Shown here piece by piece: positions 7,270 to 14,622 of a DNA stretch of 15,939 nt. The DNA comes from Actinomycetota bacterium (lineage in GTDB: Bacteria > Actinomycetota > Acidimicrobiia > Acidimicrobiales > UBA8592). The notes under the pieces are model-generated. The model had not been told where the DNA came from, did not search any database, and saw only the letters and a list, made by a program, of their open reading frames with translations. The stretch is taken from positions 1 to 15,939 of the forward strand of contig PAYW01000011.1 in assembly GCA_002715425.1 (NCBI GenBank). The letters are read 5' to 3'. The stretch's first letter is position 1. Each line of letters opens with the position of its first letter. The position numbers were made by a program, and so were the translations under genes.

Positions 7270-8337
7270 TCAGAGTGATTCAGCAAACCCTTTAATATCT
7301 CGTTGGGTTGCCCTATACACGTCTGGCATGGCATCTAGGAATAGACAATCTCCGGCATGGCAGGTTCCATTGACGGTTCTGCTTACCGCGCTAACTCCCG
7401 CCCTCACGAGTTTGCGGTAGAACGAGAGGCCTTCATCTCGAAGAGGGTCAAGCTCATTGACTGAAACTACAAATGGTGGGAGCCCTTCAAGGTCGCTTAT
7501 GTCAGCATGGTATGGCCATGCCAGCGGATTTGTAGCGTTACTCGAGTCAGGGTCATATAGACGAGAGATAGTTGCCATCTGATCGCCGACATTAAGTAAG
7601 TAGTTATCGTTCTCAACGAGTGACAACAGTTCTTCCGGAGGGTCGTGGTAATGGCCCAAAATATAGGGACATTGTGAATAGATACCATCGATACCGTCTA
7701 TCCACCCTTCTTCCTTAGCTTTTAGTGCGGTGGCTATTGATAGATTTCCTCCCCCAGACTCACCTGACACGAGAACTTTCGAAATACCGAGTAATTCAGA
7801 ATTTTCGATCGTCCATTGGGTCGCAGATGCACAGTCGTTCAATCCTGCGGGAAATGGATGGGGACCCAGTACACCTCCTCCGTTTCGGAATTCTACGCCG
7901 ATAACGATTAGGCCAGTGGCAGCGAGTTCATCCCGCCACCTTTGATATCCAACGTTGGAAGCTTGCAGCATCACCATTCCTCCTCCATGGGTATGGACTA
8001 CCCCTGGAATTGGGATGTCGACAACTGTCGGTTTATGGATGTAGAGGTTGATGTCGTTACCGTCGACACCTTTAATTACCTCTGTATATGACGTGACTTT
8101 CTCAGCTGGTGGCGTGGCACCAGTCAGAGCCGCACCCAGTTCGTTAAAGCCCGCTTCAGATTCCAGACTATAAGCGATGATCTCTTCTAGAGGTGAAGAT
8201 CGATTGACTGGGGGTTGCGGTGGGGCGACATCAAGGCCGATGAGGGCCATGGCTGCAATCATTCGTGGGTCTGCCCGTGGGTCATCTTTGATGTCCATGT
8301 TGGGGTTACCTAAACGTCCGGGAAGGTTCTGGCTCAT
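7270..8337 (-). CDS. Alpha/beta hydrolase, hormone-sensitive-lipase-type esterase
   Basis: A 355-residue predicted cytosolic carboxylesterase. The oxyanion-hole motif HGGG is at 117-120. The nucleophile elbow reads GESGGGN (192-198) with Ser194, where most HSL members have GDSAGGN. Asp297 in NELDPLRDEG (294-303) and His327 in GTCHAG complete a plausible triad. The N-terminal 80 residues form a cap region usual for this branch. Family members cleave short-chain esters, carbamates or lactones; the substrate is unknown. The start is firm: AGGAG sits five bases before the ATG. It lies downstream of the two phosphotransferase genes on the same strand (88-base gap). By position next to the oxygenase cluster it may cleave an ester intermediate, which is inference. 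Confidence 0.9.
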   Translation of the reverse strand: MSQNLPGRLGNPNMDIKDDPRADPRMIAAMALIGLDVAPPQPPVNRSSPLEEIIAYSLESEAGFNELGAALTGATPPAEKVTSYTEVIKGVDGNDINLYIHKPTVVDIPIPGVVHTHGGGMVMLQASNVGYQRWRDELAATGLIVIGVEFRNGGGVLGPHPFPAGLNDCASATQWTIENSELLGISKVLVSGESGGGNLSIATALKAKEEGWIDGIDGIYSQCPYILGHYHDPPEELLSLVENDNYLLNVGDQMATISRLYDPDSSNATNPLAWPYHADISDLEGLPPFVVSVNELDPLRDEGLSFYRKLVRAGVSAVSRTVNGTCHAGDCLFLDAMPDVYRATQRDIKGFAESL

Positions 8338-8421
8338 TTCAACTCCTCTTTCTTATATGCAGCCATAGTATCAATGGCCTAAAGCAAGACGAAATTCGGT
8401 GAAATGTTAATTACTTATCAA

Positions 8422-8438
8422 AGAACTATAGGAGTTCT
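8422..8438 (-). terminator. Weak hairpin over the stop codon of the downstream phosphotransferase
   Basis: AGAACT-ATAGG-AGTTCT forms a perfect six-pair stem with a five-base loop covering the stop codon at 8426-8428. On the transcribed minus strand it is followed by TTTGATAAG, so the U-run is poor. It may be a weak terminator or an RNA-end-protecting hairpin. Its position equals that of the longer hairpin on the paralogue. Confidence 0.35.
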
Positions 8439-9514
8439 AGGCAACTCAAATCTTCAATTGCTGCAATATTGCGTTTCACCATTTCGGTTATCCATGCAGC
8501 ACTTCTCTGGTTCCCAGCGTGCATTGATCCGGCGACCATACTAGCGAACGCCCAAAGATAGAGAACCCCATATCGATAGTCCTCCCATGCTACGTCGACT
8601 GAATATTCAGATATCCCTTGGGCTTTAACCCCTTCGACGTAACGGGTAATAAGATCCTTTTCGTGGGAGCGACGGACTTCGGTTTGGGTGCTCTGACTCA
8701 TGAAATAGGCGACATCCACTATTCCGCTACCTCGTAATGGGACTCCCCAATCGACAAAAACTATGGGAAGTTGATCAGGAGTTTGACCAAAAAATAAATT
8801 GTCCAGACGGAAATCACCGTGGATGACAGTAACTGGATCGCTATCCAGGCGCTTCTGTAATGCTGGAAGGGCAGCCAGATATCTTTCCTTCGCGTCCAGA
8901 AACTTCTCTGGTAGGTATTCCCCGAATTTTTCAACTGTCGGATCCCAGCTAGCTTTTGCACCCTCAACCATGCTGTGGGCATTCTGAGAATTCGAGAAAC
9001 GGGGTAGCCAGTCGTAACCTGCCTCCACTTTCCCCCAAAAGCTTCCATGCAGCTTCGCTAATTCATCTATACCCAGACCTGTCTCTTCTAAAGTTGCCCC
9101 GATGACTTGATCTCCAAGGCGATAATCAGAAAGATCTTCGAGAATAATGACGAAATTAGATTTGCCTTCTATATCGGCCAAGTACACTTTTGGGCTGGCG
9201 GAAAGGCTTTGGGGGACTATTTCCAAGTAGCTGCGTATTTCTCGCTCATACACCCCGAAATCTTCAGCCATCTGCCTATTAGTCTCATTGGTCGTCGGAA
9301 ATTTGACCACCAACGATCGTGGAGCTTCCTGTGTGTGTTCACTATATGTGAGTGAAAGAAATTCTATTTCACTTACCATTCCTCCACGCTCACCGATCGG
9401 CGCTCTCTTAATACCAATTATTTTCTCTGAAGAGCGAAGAATCGAAGCGTTACGGAGAACGTCCGTTAACCACTCTTCGGTAACCTGATCAGGCGATATA
9501 GGTAAGGGTCGCAT
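8426..9514 (-). CDS. Phosphotransferase family protein (APH/ecdysteroid-kinase-like), paralogue 2
   Basis: A 362-residue protein with the kinase fold used by aminoglycoside and choline kinases. The N-lobe has the likely ATP-binding lysine Lys71 in LVVKFP and a hinge ILEDL (124-128). The catalytic loop is HGDFRLDN (232-239) with base Asp234 and Asn239. The metal-binding motif is Asp255-Trp256 in VFVDWGVP. Members phosphorylate hydroxyls on small molecules, not proteins; resistance is not implied and the substrate is unknown. By eye about half or more of the residues match the tandem copy upstream, including the shared first five residues MRPLP and similar ends. The gap between the copies is 18 bases and the ATG has no clear ribosome site, so translation probably depends on the upstream gene. 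One difference: DWG here, DWQ in the copy. Confidence 0.88.
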   Translation of the reverse strand: MRPLPISPDQVTEEWLTDVLRNASILRSSEKIIGIKRAPIGERGGMVSEIEFLSLTYSEHTQEAPRSLVVKFPTTNETNRQMAEDFGVYEREIRSYLEIVPQSLSASPKVYLADIEGKSNFVIILEDLSDYRLGDQVIGATLEETGLGIDELAKLHGSFWGKVEAGYDWLPRFSNSQNAHSMVEGAKASWDPTVEKFGEYLPEKFLDAKERYLAALPALQKRLDSDPVTVIHGDFRLDNLFFGQTPDQLPIVFVDWGVPLRGSGIVDVAYFMSQSTQTEVRRSHEKDLITRYVEGVKAQGISEYSVDVAWEDYRYGVLYLWAFASMVAGSMHAGNQRSAAWITEMVKRNIAAIEDLSCLELL

Positions 9515-9529
9515 CGGGATCGATAAGCC

Positions 9530-9570
9530 CTGCTATAGGAGATCTAGGCAGTTGAGATCTTCTATAGCAG
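9530..9570 (-). repeat. 16-base inverted repeat spanning the stop codon between the tandem phosphotransferases
   Basis: Arms 9530-9545 and 9555-9570 (CTGCTATAGGAGATCT against AGATCTTCTATAGCAG) match at 15 of 16 pairs, the exception being a possible G-U, with a nine-base loop. The stop codon of the upstream kinase (9533-9535) lies inside the stem. No T-run follows on the minus strand, so it is a poor Rho-independent terminator and more like an intercistronic hairpin affecting stability or reinitiation. Confidence 0.75.
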
Positions 9571-10624
9571 CAACGTTACGTTTCACCATTTCTGTCATCC
9601 AAGCATTACCCCGATCATTCGTTTGATCCATGGATCCCGCAACCAGAGTAACGAAGCACCATTGATACAGCACCGCTACACGGTAATCTTCCCACGCTTC
9701 ATCAAATGAATAGCCTGTGACTCCCTGTGCTTGTAACGAGTCCAGATATCGCTGGATGAGTTCTTTCTCATGAGCACGGCGTTCCTCCATTTTTGTGCTT
9801 TGTGCAAGCAAGAACGCAATCTCCACAGGCCCTCGCCCTCTCACGGGGCCTTGCCAATCAATGAAAGTCATTTTGTGATGGTGAGGTTCTTTCCCGAAGA
9901 ACAAATTGTCAAGACGAAAGTCGCCATGGAGGACGGTCACTGGTTCTTTATCCAAGTGCTTCTGCAATTCGGGGAGGGCCTTAAAATAGTCTTCCTTGAT
10001 GTCGCGTATCCATTGGGGCATATATTCATCAAAATTCTGGGCTGCTTGTTCCCAACTGGCTTGAGATCCTTCAAGCATGTTGGTGGCATTCCAGGAATTT
10101 GAAAATCGGGGCATCCATTCAAATTCTTCAGAGTCAACTTTCCCCCAGAATGTTCCATGTAGTTTCGCTAATTCTTCTAGGGCGAGTCCTGATTCTTCGA
10201 ATGTCGCCCCTTCGACTTGGTCCCCTACGCGGTAATCAGAAAGGTCTTCAAGCACGATGACGAAGTCTACGTCTCCTTCAATATCTGCGAGGTGCACTTT
10301 GGGGCTCGCAGCGGGGCTTTTAGGGACGATCTCTTGATAGCTTCGAACTTCGCGTTGATACACTCTAAAGTCCATTGCTATTCCACGATTCACTTCGTTC
10401 AGCGTAGGGAATTTTGCCACTAAGGTTGCCGGAGCATCTTGGTAGTCCCCGCTGTATGTAAGTGATAGAAGTGAGAGTTCGCTTAGCATGCCAGCCCCTT
10501 CTCCGAGTTGTCTTCCTGTTACTTCAGATACTTCGGCCGATACTGGAAGTGAACCGCTATTACGCAAAACTGCTGTCATCCATTGCGGTGTAATCTCTTT
10601 CGGTGATTTTGGTAGAGGCCTCAT
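9533..10624 (-). CDS. Phosphotransferase family protein (APH/ecdysteroid-kinase-like), paralogue 1
   Basis: A 363-residue small-molecule kinase of the same family as its neighbour and the first of the tandem pair. It keeps the N-lobe lysine in LVAKFP, the hinge VLEDL, the catalytic loop HGDFRLDN and the metal motif IDWQGP, so it looks active. The C-terminal helix block ending MTEMVKRNVAAIEDLNCLDLL is nearly the same as in the other copy. The ATG at 10624 has AAAGGG about five bases upstream, and a good sigma-70-like promoter lies just before it. It is divergent from the SDR-Rieske pair across 141 bases, suggesting shared control. The substrate is unknown; phosphorylation of an alcohol made or used by the oxygenase pathway is an inference from position. 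Confidence 0.88.
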   Translation of the reverse strand: MRPLPKSPKEITPQWMTAVLRNSGSLPVSAEVSEVTGRQLGEGAGMLSELSLLSLTYSGDYQDAPATLVAKFPTLNEVNRGIAMDFRVYQREVRSYQEIVPKSPAASPKVHLADIEGDVDFVIVLEDLSDYRVGDQVEGATFEESGLALEELAKLHGTFWGKVDSEEFEWMPRFSNSWNATNMLEGSQASWEQAAQNFDEYMPQWIRDIKEDYFKALPELQKHLDKEPVTVLHGDFRLDNLFFGKEPHHHKMTFIDWQGPVRGRGPVEIAFLLAQSTKMEERRAHEKELIQRYLDSLQAQGVTGYSFDEAWEDYRVAVLYQWCFVTLVAGSMDQTNDRGNAWMTEMVKRNVAAIEDLNCLDLL

Positions 10625-10647
10625 TCGTTCCCTTTCACTATTCGGCT

Positions 10648-10676
10648 ATTAAAGTGCACAAATCTCTCAATAGCAA
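10648..10676 (-). promoter_or_regulatory. Candidate sigma-70-like promoter for the phosphotransferase operon
   Basis: On the minus strand TTGCTA (10671-10676), 17 bases, then TTTAAT (10648-10653). The -10 matches consensus at five of six and the -35 at four of six positions. The expected start near 10641 gives a leader of about 17 bases containing AAAGGG. Confidence 0.55.
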
Positions 10677-10699
10677 AATCTTGTTTTGTTGCGTCCCAT

Positions 10700-10727
10700 C
10701 GATATTGTGCCGGAGTTCCGATATTGT
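10700..10727. promoter_or_regulatory. Direct repeat CGATATTGT, possible operator in the divergent control region
   Basis: CGATATTGT occurs at 10700-10708 and 10719-10727, start-to-start 19 bases, close to two helical turns. Each copy contains TATTGT; the first could be a -10 box with TTGTTT (10681-10686) 16 bases upstream, driving the SDR gene. Placement between divergent operons suits a regulator site, but no regulator gene is in the window. Confidence 0.4.
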
Positions 10728-10765
10728 TAGGTACATGATTCTATGAATACTTAGGGGGATTTTTT

Positions 10766-11527
10766 ATGGAACTGAAACTAAGTGGATTACGAGCTATCGT
10801 CCCAGCATCAACAAAGGGCATCATGCGGCGAGTCGTTGAGCAACTAGTCGATGAGGGATGCAATGTCGCTATTTGTTCACGGTCGGAAGACTCAGTAGCA
10901 AAAACATTGCGCGAGCTTTCGGGCGGCCGAGGAGAGGTAATTGGTCGAGCTTGTGACGTGTTAGACAAGGAAGACTACGAGTCTTGGATCGAGGAAATGG
11001 CTGTGCAGATGGGTGGTGTCGATATTTTCATCCCAGGTGTAAGTGCTGGCGGTGGAGCTGATAGCGAACGGAACTGGTGGAAGAACTTTGAGGTAGATGT
11101 GCTCTCAACCGTTCGCGGCTGTGAGACAGTTATCCCCCATATGCAAGATAGCGGCGGAGGTGCGATCACCTTTATAACAACAACAGCTTCTGTTGAAACT
11201 TTCGGAGGTCCACAAGCATATAACGCTATGAAAGGTTCCTTACTCGTCTACGCAAAGCAACTTTCTCAAGAAGTAGGAAAGGATAAGATCCGCGTCAATT
11301 GTGTTTCTCCTGGACCTATCTACTTCGAAGGCGGTTCATGGGAGATGCTAAAGGACACGATGGCAAAATGGTTCTCAAAAATAGAACGAGATCACCCTGA
11401 AGGACGTCTCGGAACTCCCGAGGAAGTCGCTAATTGTATAGTGTTTATTTCTAGCCCTGCAGCGAGTTGGGTATCGGGTACTAACATGATGGTTGATGGC
11501 GGCTTTACGAAACGCGTTCAATTCTGA
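10766..11527 (+). CDS. SDR family oxidoreductase with atypical cofactor and catalytic motifs
   Basis: A 253-residue Rossmann-fold short-chain dehydrogenase/reductase. The family signature Tyr152-x-x-x-Lys156 (YNAMK) is present, as are NCVSPGPI (178-185) and the typical C-terminus GRLGTPEEVANCIVFISSPAASWVSGTNMMVDGG (213-246). Atypical points seen: the glycine-rich loop reads VPASTKGIM (12-20) in place of TGxxxGIG; NNAG is replaced by PGVSAGGG (90-97); the serine usually 13 residues before the tyrosine is Thr139, with Ser142 nearby; and the usual helix asparagine appears as Asp111. Activity is therefore possible but not assured. GGGGGA lies seven bases before the ATG. The Rieske gene starts 12 bases after the stop, so they form an operon and probably act on the same compound. 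Confidence 0.9.
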   Translation: MELKLSGLRAIVPASTKGIMRRVVEQLVDEGCNVAICSRSEDSVAKTLRELSGGRGEVIGRACDVLDKEDYESWIEEMAVQMGGVDIFIPGVSAGGGADSERNWWKNFEVDVLSTVRGCETVIPHMQDSGGGAITFITTTASVETFGGPQAYNAMKGSLLVYAKQLSQEVGKDKIRVNCVSPGPIYFEGGSWEMLKDTMAKWFSKIERDHPEGRLGTPEEVANCIVFISSPAASWVSGTNMMVDGGFTKRVQF

Positions 11528-11539
11528 TCGGATAAAAGT

Positions 11540-12847
11540 ATGGACATCATCCGTAAACAAACTGTCAAACGAAGCGACCCAAAAAAGCATCCTGGCGGCA
11601 CCCCGCTAGCGAAAGCTCCCCGAATAGACCTTGGCACGGAGATTATTCCTAAGGAGCGGTATACCTCTGTGGAATTCATGCAATTGGAATGGGACAAAAT
11701 TTGGACGAAGACGTGGCTGTTGGGTTGTCGCGAGGATCAGATCCCTGAGCCTGGTGATTTTATCTGCACAAATATAGGTGCAGAGTCGGTTATTCTGGTT
11801 CGGCAAAAAAACGATGAAATTAAAGCGTTTCATAACGTTTGCATGCATCGAGGCAACCGCCTAGCTGATGAAGGCTTGTGGCACGCTGAGAGTTTCGTGT
11901 GTGGTTACCATGGATGGGAGTATGATTCCGATGGAACTTTCGTTGATATTCCTGACTTAGATACATTCCAACAAGGAAAGCCGCCTTGTAGCGGGCTCGC
12001 TGAACTTCCATGCGAAACCTGGGTTAGTTTCGTCTGGTTTAGTCTAAATACGGAAGTTGAACCCCTCGAAGAATACATTGGCGACTTAGTCGGACATTTC
12101 GAACCGTATCATTTTGAGCGTATGGCGATGACTCGGTGGGTTACAGCAGAGTGGAATTGCAACTGGAAAGCCGCAGTTGACGCGTTCGCTGAGGCTTACC
12201 ATACTGCTACTACGCATCCTCAGTTGAAATGGTACTTGGACGATTTTGATATTCAGATTGATCTCTACGACAAGCACAGTCGCTATCTCATTGCTTTTGG
12301 GTTGCTAAGCCCGCGAGTTGAATCTGTTGGTGAAATTCCTCCACCGTTGAAGTTCTTGTTATCAGATGCTGGTATCGATCCGGCATCTTATGAGGGGCCA
12401 GTGAATGGGATTCGCGGAGCAGTACAGAAACAGAAGCGCGCCACACAGGAGGAACAGGGTAAGGACTTCTCAGAGCTCCATGATGACCAGTTGACTGACG
12501 ACTATAACTACTTAGTTTTTCCTGGGGTAACGTTCAATACGCATTCTGATGATTTGATGCTATATCGGCACCGGCCGCATCCCAGCGACCCAAATAAGTG
12601 TTTATTCGATGTTTGGATGTTTGAGCTGATCCCCGAAGGTGAAGAATGGCCGGAACTTCCTAAACATGATTTCCGGCCTGAAGGAAGCACCAGGTCTCTT
12701 GGCTTGGTCATTGATCAAGATGCAGCAAATCTTGCTTCTGTCCAAGCCGGAATGAACAGCGCTGGCTACCCAGGGCTTTGGCTATCAGATCAAGAAATTA
12801 GGCTTCGCCATTTCCACAAGACAATTACTGACTTTATTGAAAGCTAA
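11540..12847 (+). CDS. Aromatic-ring-hydroxylating-type Rieske oxygenase, alpha subunit
   Basis: A 435-residue catalytic subunit. The Rieske [2Fe-2S] ligands are Cys101-x-His103 (CMHRGN) and Cys121-x-x-His124 (CGYHGW). The mononuclear iron site is in NWKAAVDAFAEAYHTATTH (208-226), with His221 and His226 and the third ligand probably Asp394 or Asp392 in VIDQDAANL. The residue linking the two centres is Glu218, where naphthalene dioxygenase has Asp; glutamate there is known in carnitine-oxygenase-like members. The family oxidises aromatic rings, sterols, N-methyl groups and other carbons, so the substrate is open. No beta subunit, ferredoxin or reductase gene is nearby, so electrons must come from elsewhere. 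The start follows the SDR stop by 12 bases, with only a weak GGAT upstream. Confidence 0.93.
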   Translation: MDIIRKQTVKRSDPKKHPGGTPLAKAPRIDLGTEIIPKERYTSVEFMQLEWDKIWTKTWLLGCREDQIPEPGDFICTNIGAESVILVRQKNDEIKAFHNVCMHRGNRLADEGLWHAESFVCGYHGWEYDSDGTFVDIPDLDTFQQGKPPCSGLAELPCETWVSFVWFSLNTEVEPLEEYIGDLVGHFEPYHFERMAMTRWVTAEWNCNWKAAVDAFAEAYHTATTHPQLKWYLDDFDIQIDLYDKHSRYLIAFGLLSPRVESVGEIPPPLKFLLSDAGIDPASYEGPVNGIRGAVQKQKRATQEEQGKDFSELHDDQLTDDYNYLVFPGVTFNTHSDDLMLYRHRPHPSDPNKCLFDVWMFELIPEGEEWPELPKHDFRPEGSTRSLGLVIDQDAANLASVQAGMNSAGYPGLWLSDQEIRLRHFHKTITDFIES

Positions 12848-12855
12848 CGGAAGGT

Positions 12856-12875
12856 CCTCAGCGACAGCTCTGGGG
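12856..12875. terminator. Weak hairpin between convergent Rieske and DUF418 genes
   Basis: CCTCAG (12856-12861) and CTGGGG (12870-12875) pair over six positions, with one G-T and an eight-base loop, in the 39-base gap between two convergent genes. No T-run follows on either strand, so function as a terminator is only suggested by position. Confidence 0.3.
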
Positions 12876-12886
12876 TTAGACGAATA

Positions 12887-14026
12887 TTAGGAAGCTTCTT
12901 TCTGAGTTGTTCGTCGAAGTGGTTGATATTTGCGGTATGTCATTGTTCTCCATACCCATTCCGCCGGACCAAAGCGGAAATGAGCGAGCCATAATTTTGA
13001 CCATACAAGCTGGATACACCACACGCAGAGAATGAAGAGGGCGACACCACCTCGCCCCAAATCGCCTTTATCAAAAATGGCTGAAAGCACCACTACGCCG
13101 AAGACTGTCTGGGTTAGGTAATTAGTAAATGCCATTTGCCCAACCGAGCGGACTCGATCATGTATTGGAGTTGATGGCCTACTATCCCATAGAGAAATAA
13201 TCGATAAGAATGCTAAGGCGAGTGGTATCGTGGCAACAGTATTCGGCAACTGCCCTATAATCGCAACTTCAGGGTCATAATCGGCTAATGCCTGCCATAG
13301 CACTCCAGCAGTTGCCAATGGAAGCCCGAACCCTAGGCCCCACCGAATTGTTTTTTGGTAAAGCGCTCGTTCACTTTTCCCAGAAATAAATCCAGAGCGG
13401 TAGAGGGCCACTCCGATCAGCATGCAACCTAACGCTCGACACACTGTGTCAACTAGGAACCAGAAACCAACTTCATCGCCCATGGATGAGTCCCCACTCC
13501 AAAAGCTTCCGAGTTCAGTTTCTCCGTTATTAACAAGACCTTGAGTGATTACTCCATGCAAGATTGTTAAAACGAAAAACCCTATGCCCCAACTGAAGAG
13601 GACTCTGGGTGTCCTTTTACGAAATAAGAGGACGACAGGAGCACAACAAGCGTACAGGGTGAGAATATCACCTTGCCAAAGCAATACATGCAACGACCCA
13701 AAACCAAACAATAAGAGATTTCTCCATAGACTTAAGAGAACTGGTTTTCTTCCTTTCTCAACTGCTCGGTCGGCAAAAAGAACAATTCCAGCCCCGAATA
13801 GCATCGAAAAAAGTGCCATTGTTTTCTGGTCAATAAAGATTTCTCCAGCGACACCAACAACCCAGTCGAATGGGTTGTTTGAACCACCAGCGTCAAGATT
13901 ATGATACGCGGAATCTGATATACCAAAATTGACAGCGTTCATCACCAGTATGCCCAAAGTCGCAAGACCCCGAACCGTATCTAGATTTGTTATGCGTTCA
14001 TTTTGTTTCGTAGCTCCGGACCTCAT
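12887..14026 (-). CDS. DUF418 family membrane protein
   Basis: Starting at ATG 14026 the protein has 379 residues and multiple membrane segments. The N-terminal RITNLDTVRGLATLGILVMN block and the C-terminal blocks GQMAFTNYLTQTVFG and RFGPAEWVWRTMTYRKYQP are hallmarks of DUF418/YeiB-like proteins, related to acyltransferase-3-like membrane proteins. The function is unknown; export or modification of a small molecule has been guessed for relatives. The frame stays open to an ATG at 14149, but that would add 41 residues overlapping the deacylase gene and lying before the family's first conserved block. ATG 14026 has GGAAGGA about ten bases upstream and follows the deacylase stop by seven bases, so it is the better start. 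Convergent with the Rieske gene. Confidence 0.88.
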   Translation of the reverse strand: MRSGATKQNERITNLDTVRGLATLGILVMNAVNFGISDSAYHNLDAGGSNNPFDWVVGVAGEIFIDQKTMALFSMLFGAGIVLFADRAVEKGRKPVLLSLWRNLLLFGFGSLHVLLWQGDILTLYACCAPVVLLFRKRTPRVLFSWGIGFFVLTILHGVITQGLVNNGETELGSFWSGDSSMGDEVGFWFLVDTVCRALGCMLIGVALYRSGFISGKSERALYQKTIRWGLGFGLPLATAGVLWQALADYDPEVAIIGQLPNTVATIPLALAFLSIISLWDSRPSTPIHDRVRSVGQMAFTNYLTQTVFGVVVLSAIFDKGDLGRGGVALFILCVWCIQLVWSKLWLAHFRFGPAEWVWRTMTYRKYQPLRRTTQKEAS

Positions 14027-14033
14027 GTCTGTA

Positions 14034-14513
14034 TTATCCTTCCTTCGCAAGATCTTCGACAATTTCTGCATTTGGAAGTGAAGATAAGGCACGTGGTGGA
14101 ACATAAATTTTCCTATTCCGGGACCCGCCTCCGACAATGACTTTCTCACAATTCATAACCCGACTATCTATCCACAACGGAAGATCATTGGGAAGGCCAA
14201 AAGGAGTCACGCCACCTAGGGTCATACCTGTAATTTCTGTTGCTTCTTCAGGAGAAGCAAATGACGCCTTCTTAGTTCCCAATTTTTTCCTAACCGACTT
14301 ATTGACGTCAATTCGGGTAGTAGCAAGAACTACGCACATTGCATACACCCGTGGTTCTCCTTTGCCCGCCACCATGATGGCATTTGCAGATTCCTCTGGC
14401 TTATAACCGTAGTGCTCACAAAACGCGGTCGTATCAGCAAGATCAGGGTCACACTCTATGATCTCATAACGCACACTGGTGAGATTGAGGGCTTCAAGAA
14501 TTAGATCAGTCAT
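14034..14513 (-). CDS. YbaK/EbsC-type aminoacyl-tRNA deacylase-like protein
   Basis: A 159-residue protein of the YbaK/ProX editing-domain family, which hydrolyses mischarged aminoacyl-tRNA such as Cys- or Ala-tRNA(Pro). Seen: DTTAFCEHYGYKPEESANAIMV (27-48), the ATTRIDVNKSVRKKLG block (64-79) with the conserved Lys72, TGMTLGGVTPFGLP (95-108) forming the substrate loop, and VIVGGGSRNRKIYVPP (125-140). The length is that of a free-standing editing protein. The exact tRNA specificity is not predictable. GAGAG abuts the ATG, and AAGGAA lies further upstream at a long spacing. The DUF418 gene begins seven bases after its stop, so they are co-transcribed, though no functional link is obvious. Confidence 0.88.
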   Translation of the reverse strand: MTDLILEALNLTSVRYEIIECDPDLADTTAFCEHYGYKPEESANAIMVAGKGEPRVYAMCVVLATTRIDVNKSVRKKLGTKKASFASPEEATEITGMTLGGVTPFGLPNDLPLWIDSRVMNCEKVIVGGGSRNRKIYVPPRALSSLPNAEIVEDLAKEG

Positions 14514-14622
14514 CTCTCAGTGGGTTTCCTTTCTCCTGCTATGAGTGATTTCGGAGAATTTCTCGATAGGGGGCTCCTGCATCACCGGCTATCTCTAGCT
14601 CCTTCTACAACCTGACTTAAAT

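Noticed and set aside
9770..10102. Plus-strand open frame of 110 codons inside the first kinase gene
   Set aside because: Shadow of the coding strand; the minus frame carries all kinase motifs and its paralogue confirms it.
9533..10624. Aminoglycoside resistance gene
   Set aside because: The kinase motifs are shared by many small-molecule kinases; sequence blocks and the chromosomal catabolic context fit the ecdysteroid-kinase-like branch better, and nothing indicates drug modification.
14027..14149. 41-residue N-terminal extension of the DUF418 protein
   Set aside because: It overlaps the end of the deacylase gene, lies before the first conserved family block, and a better start with a ribosome site exists at 14026.
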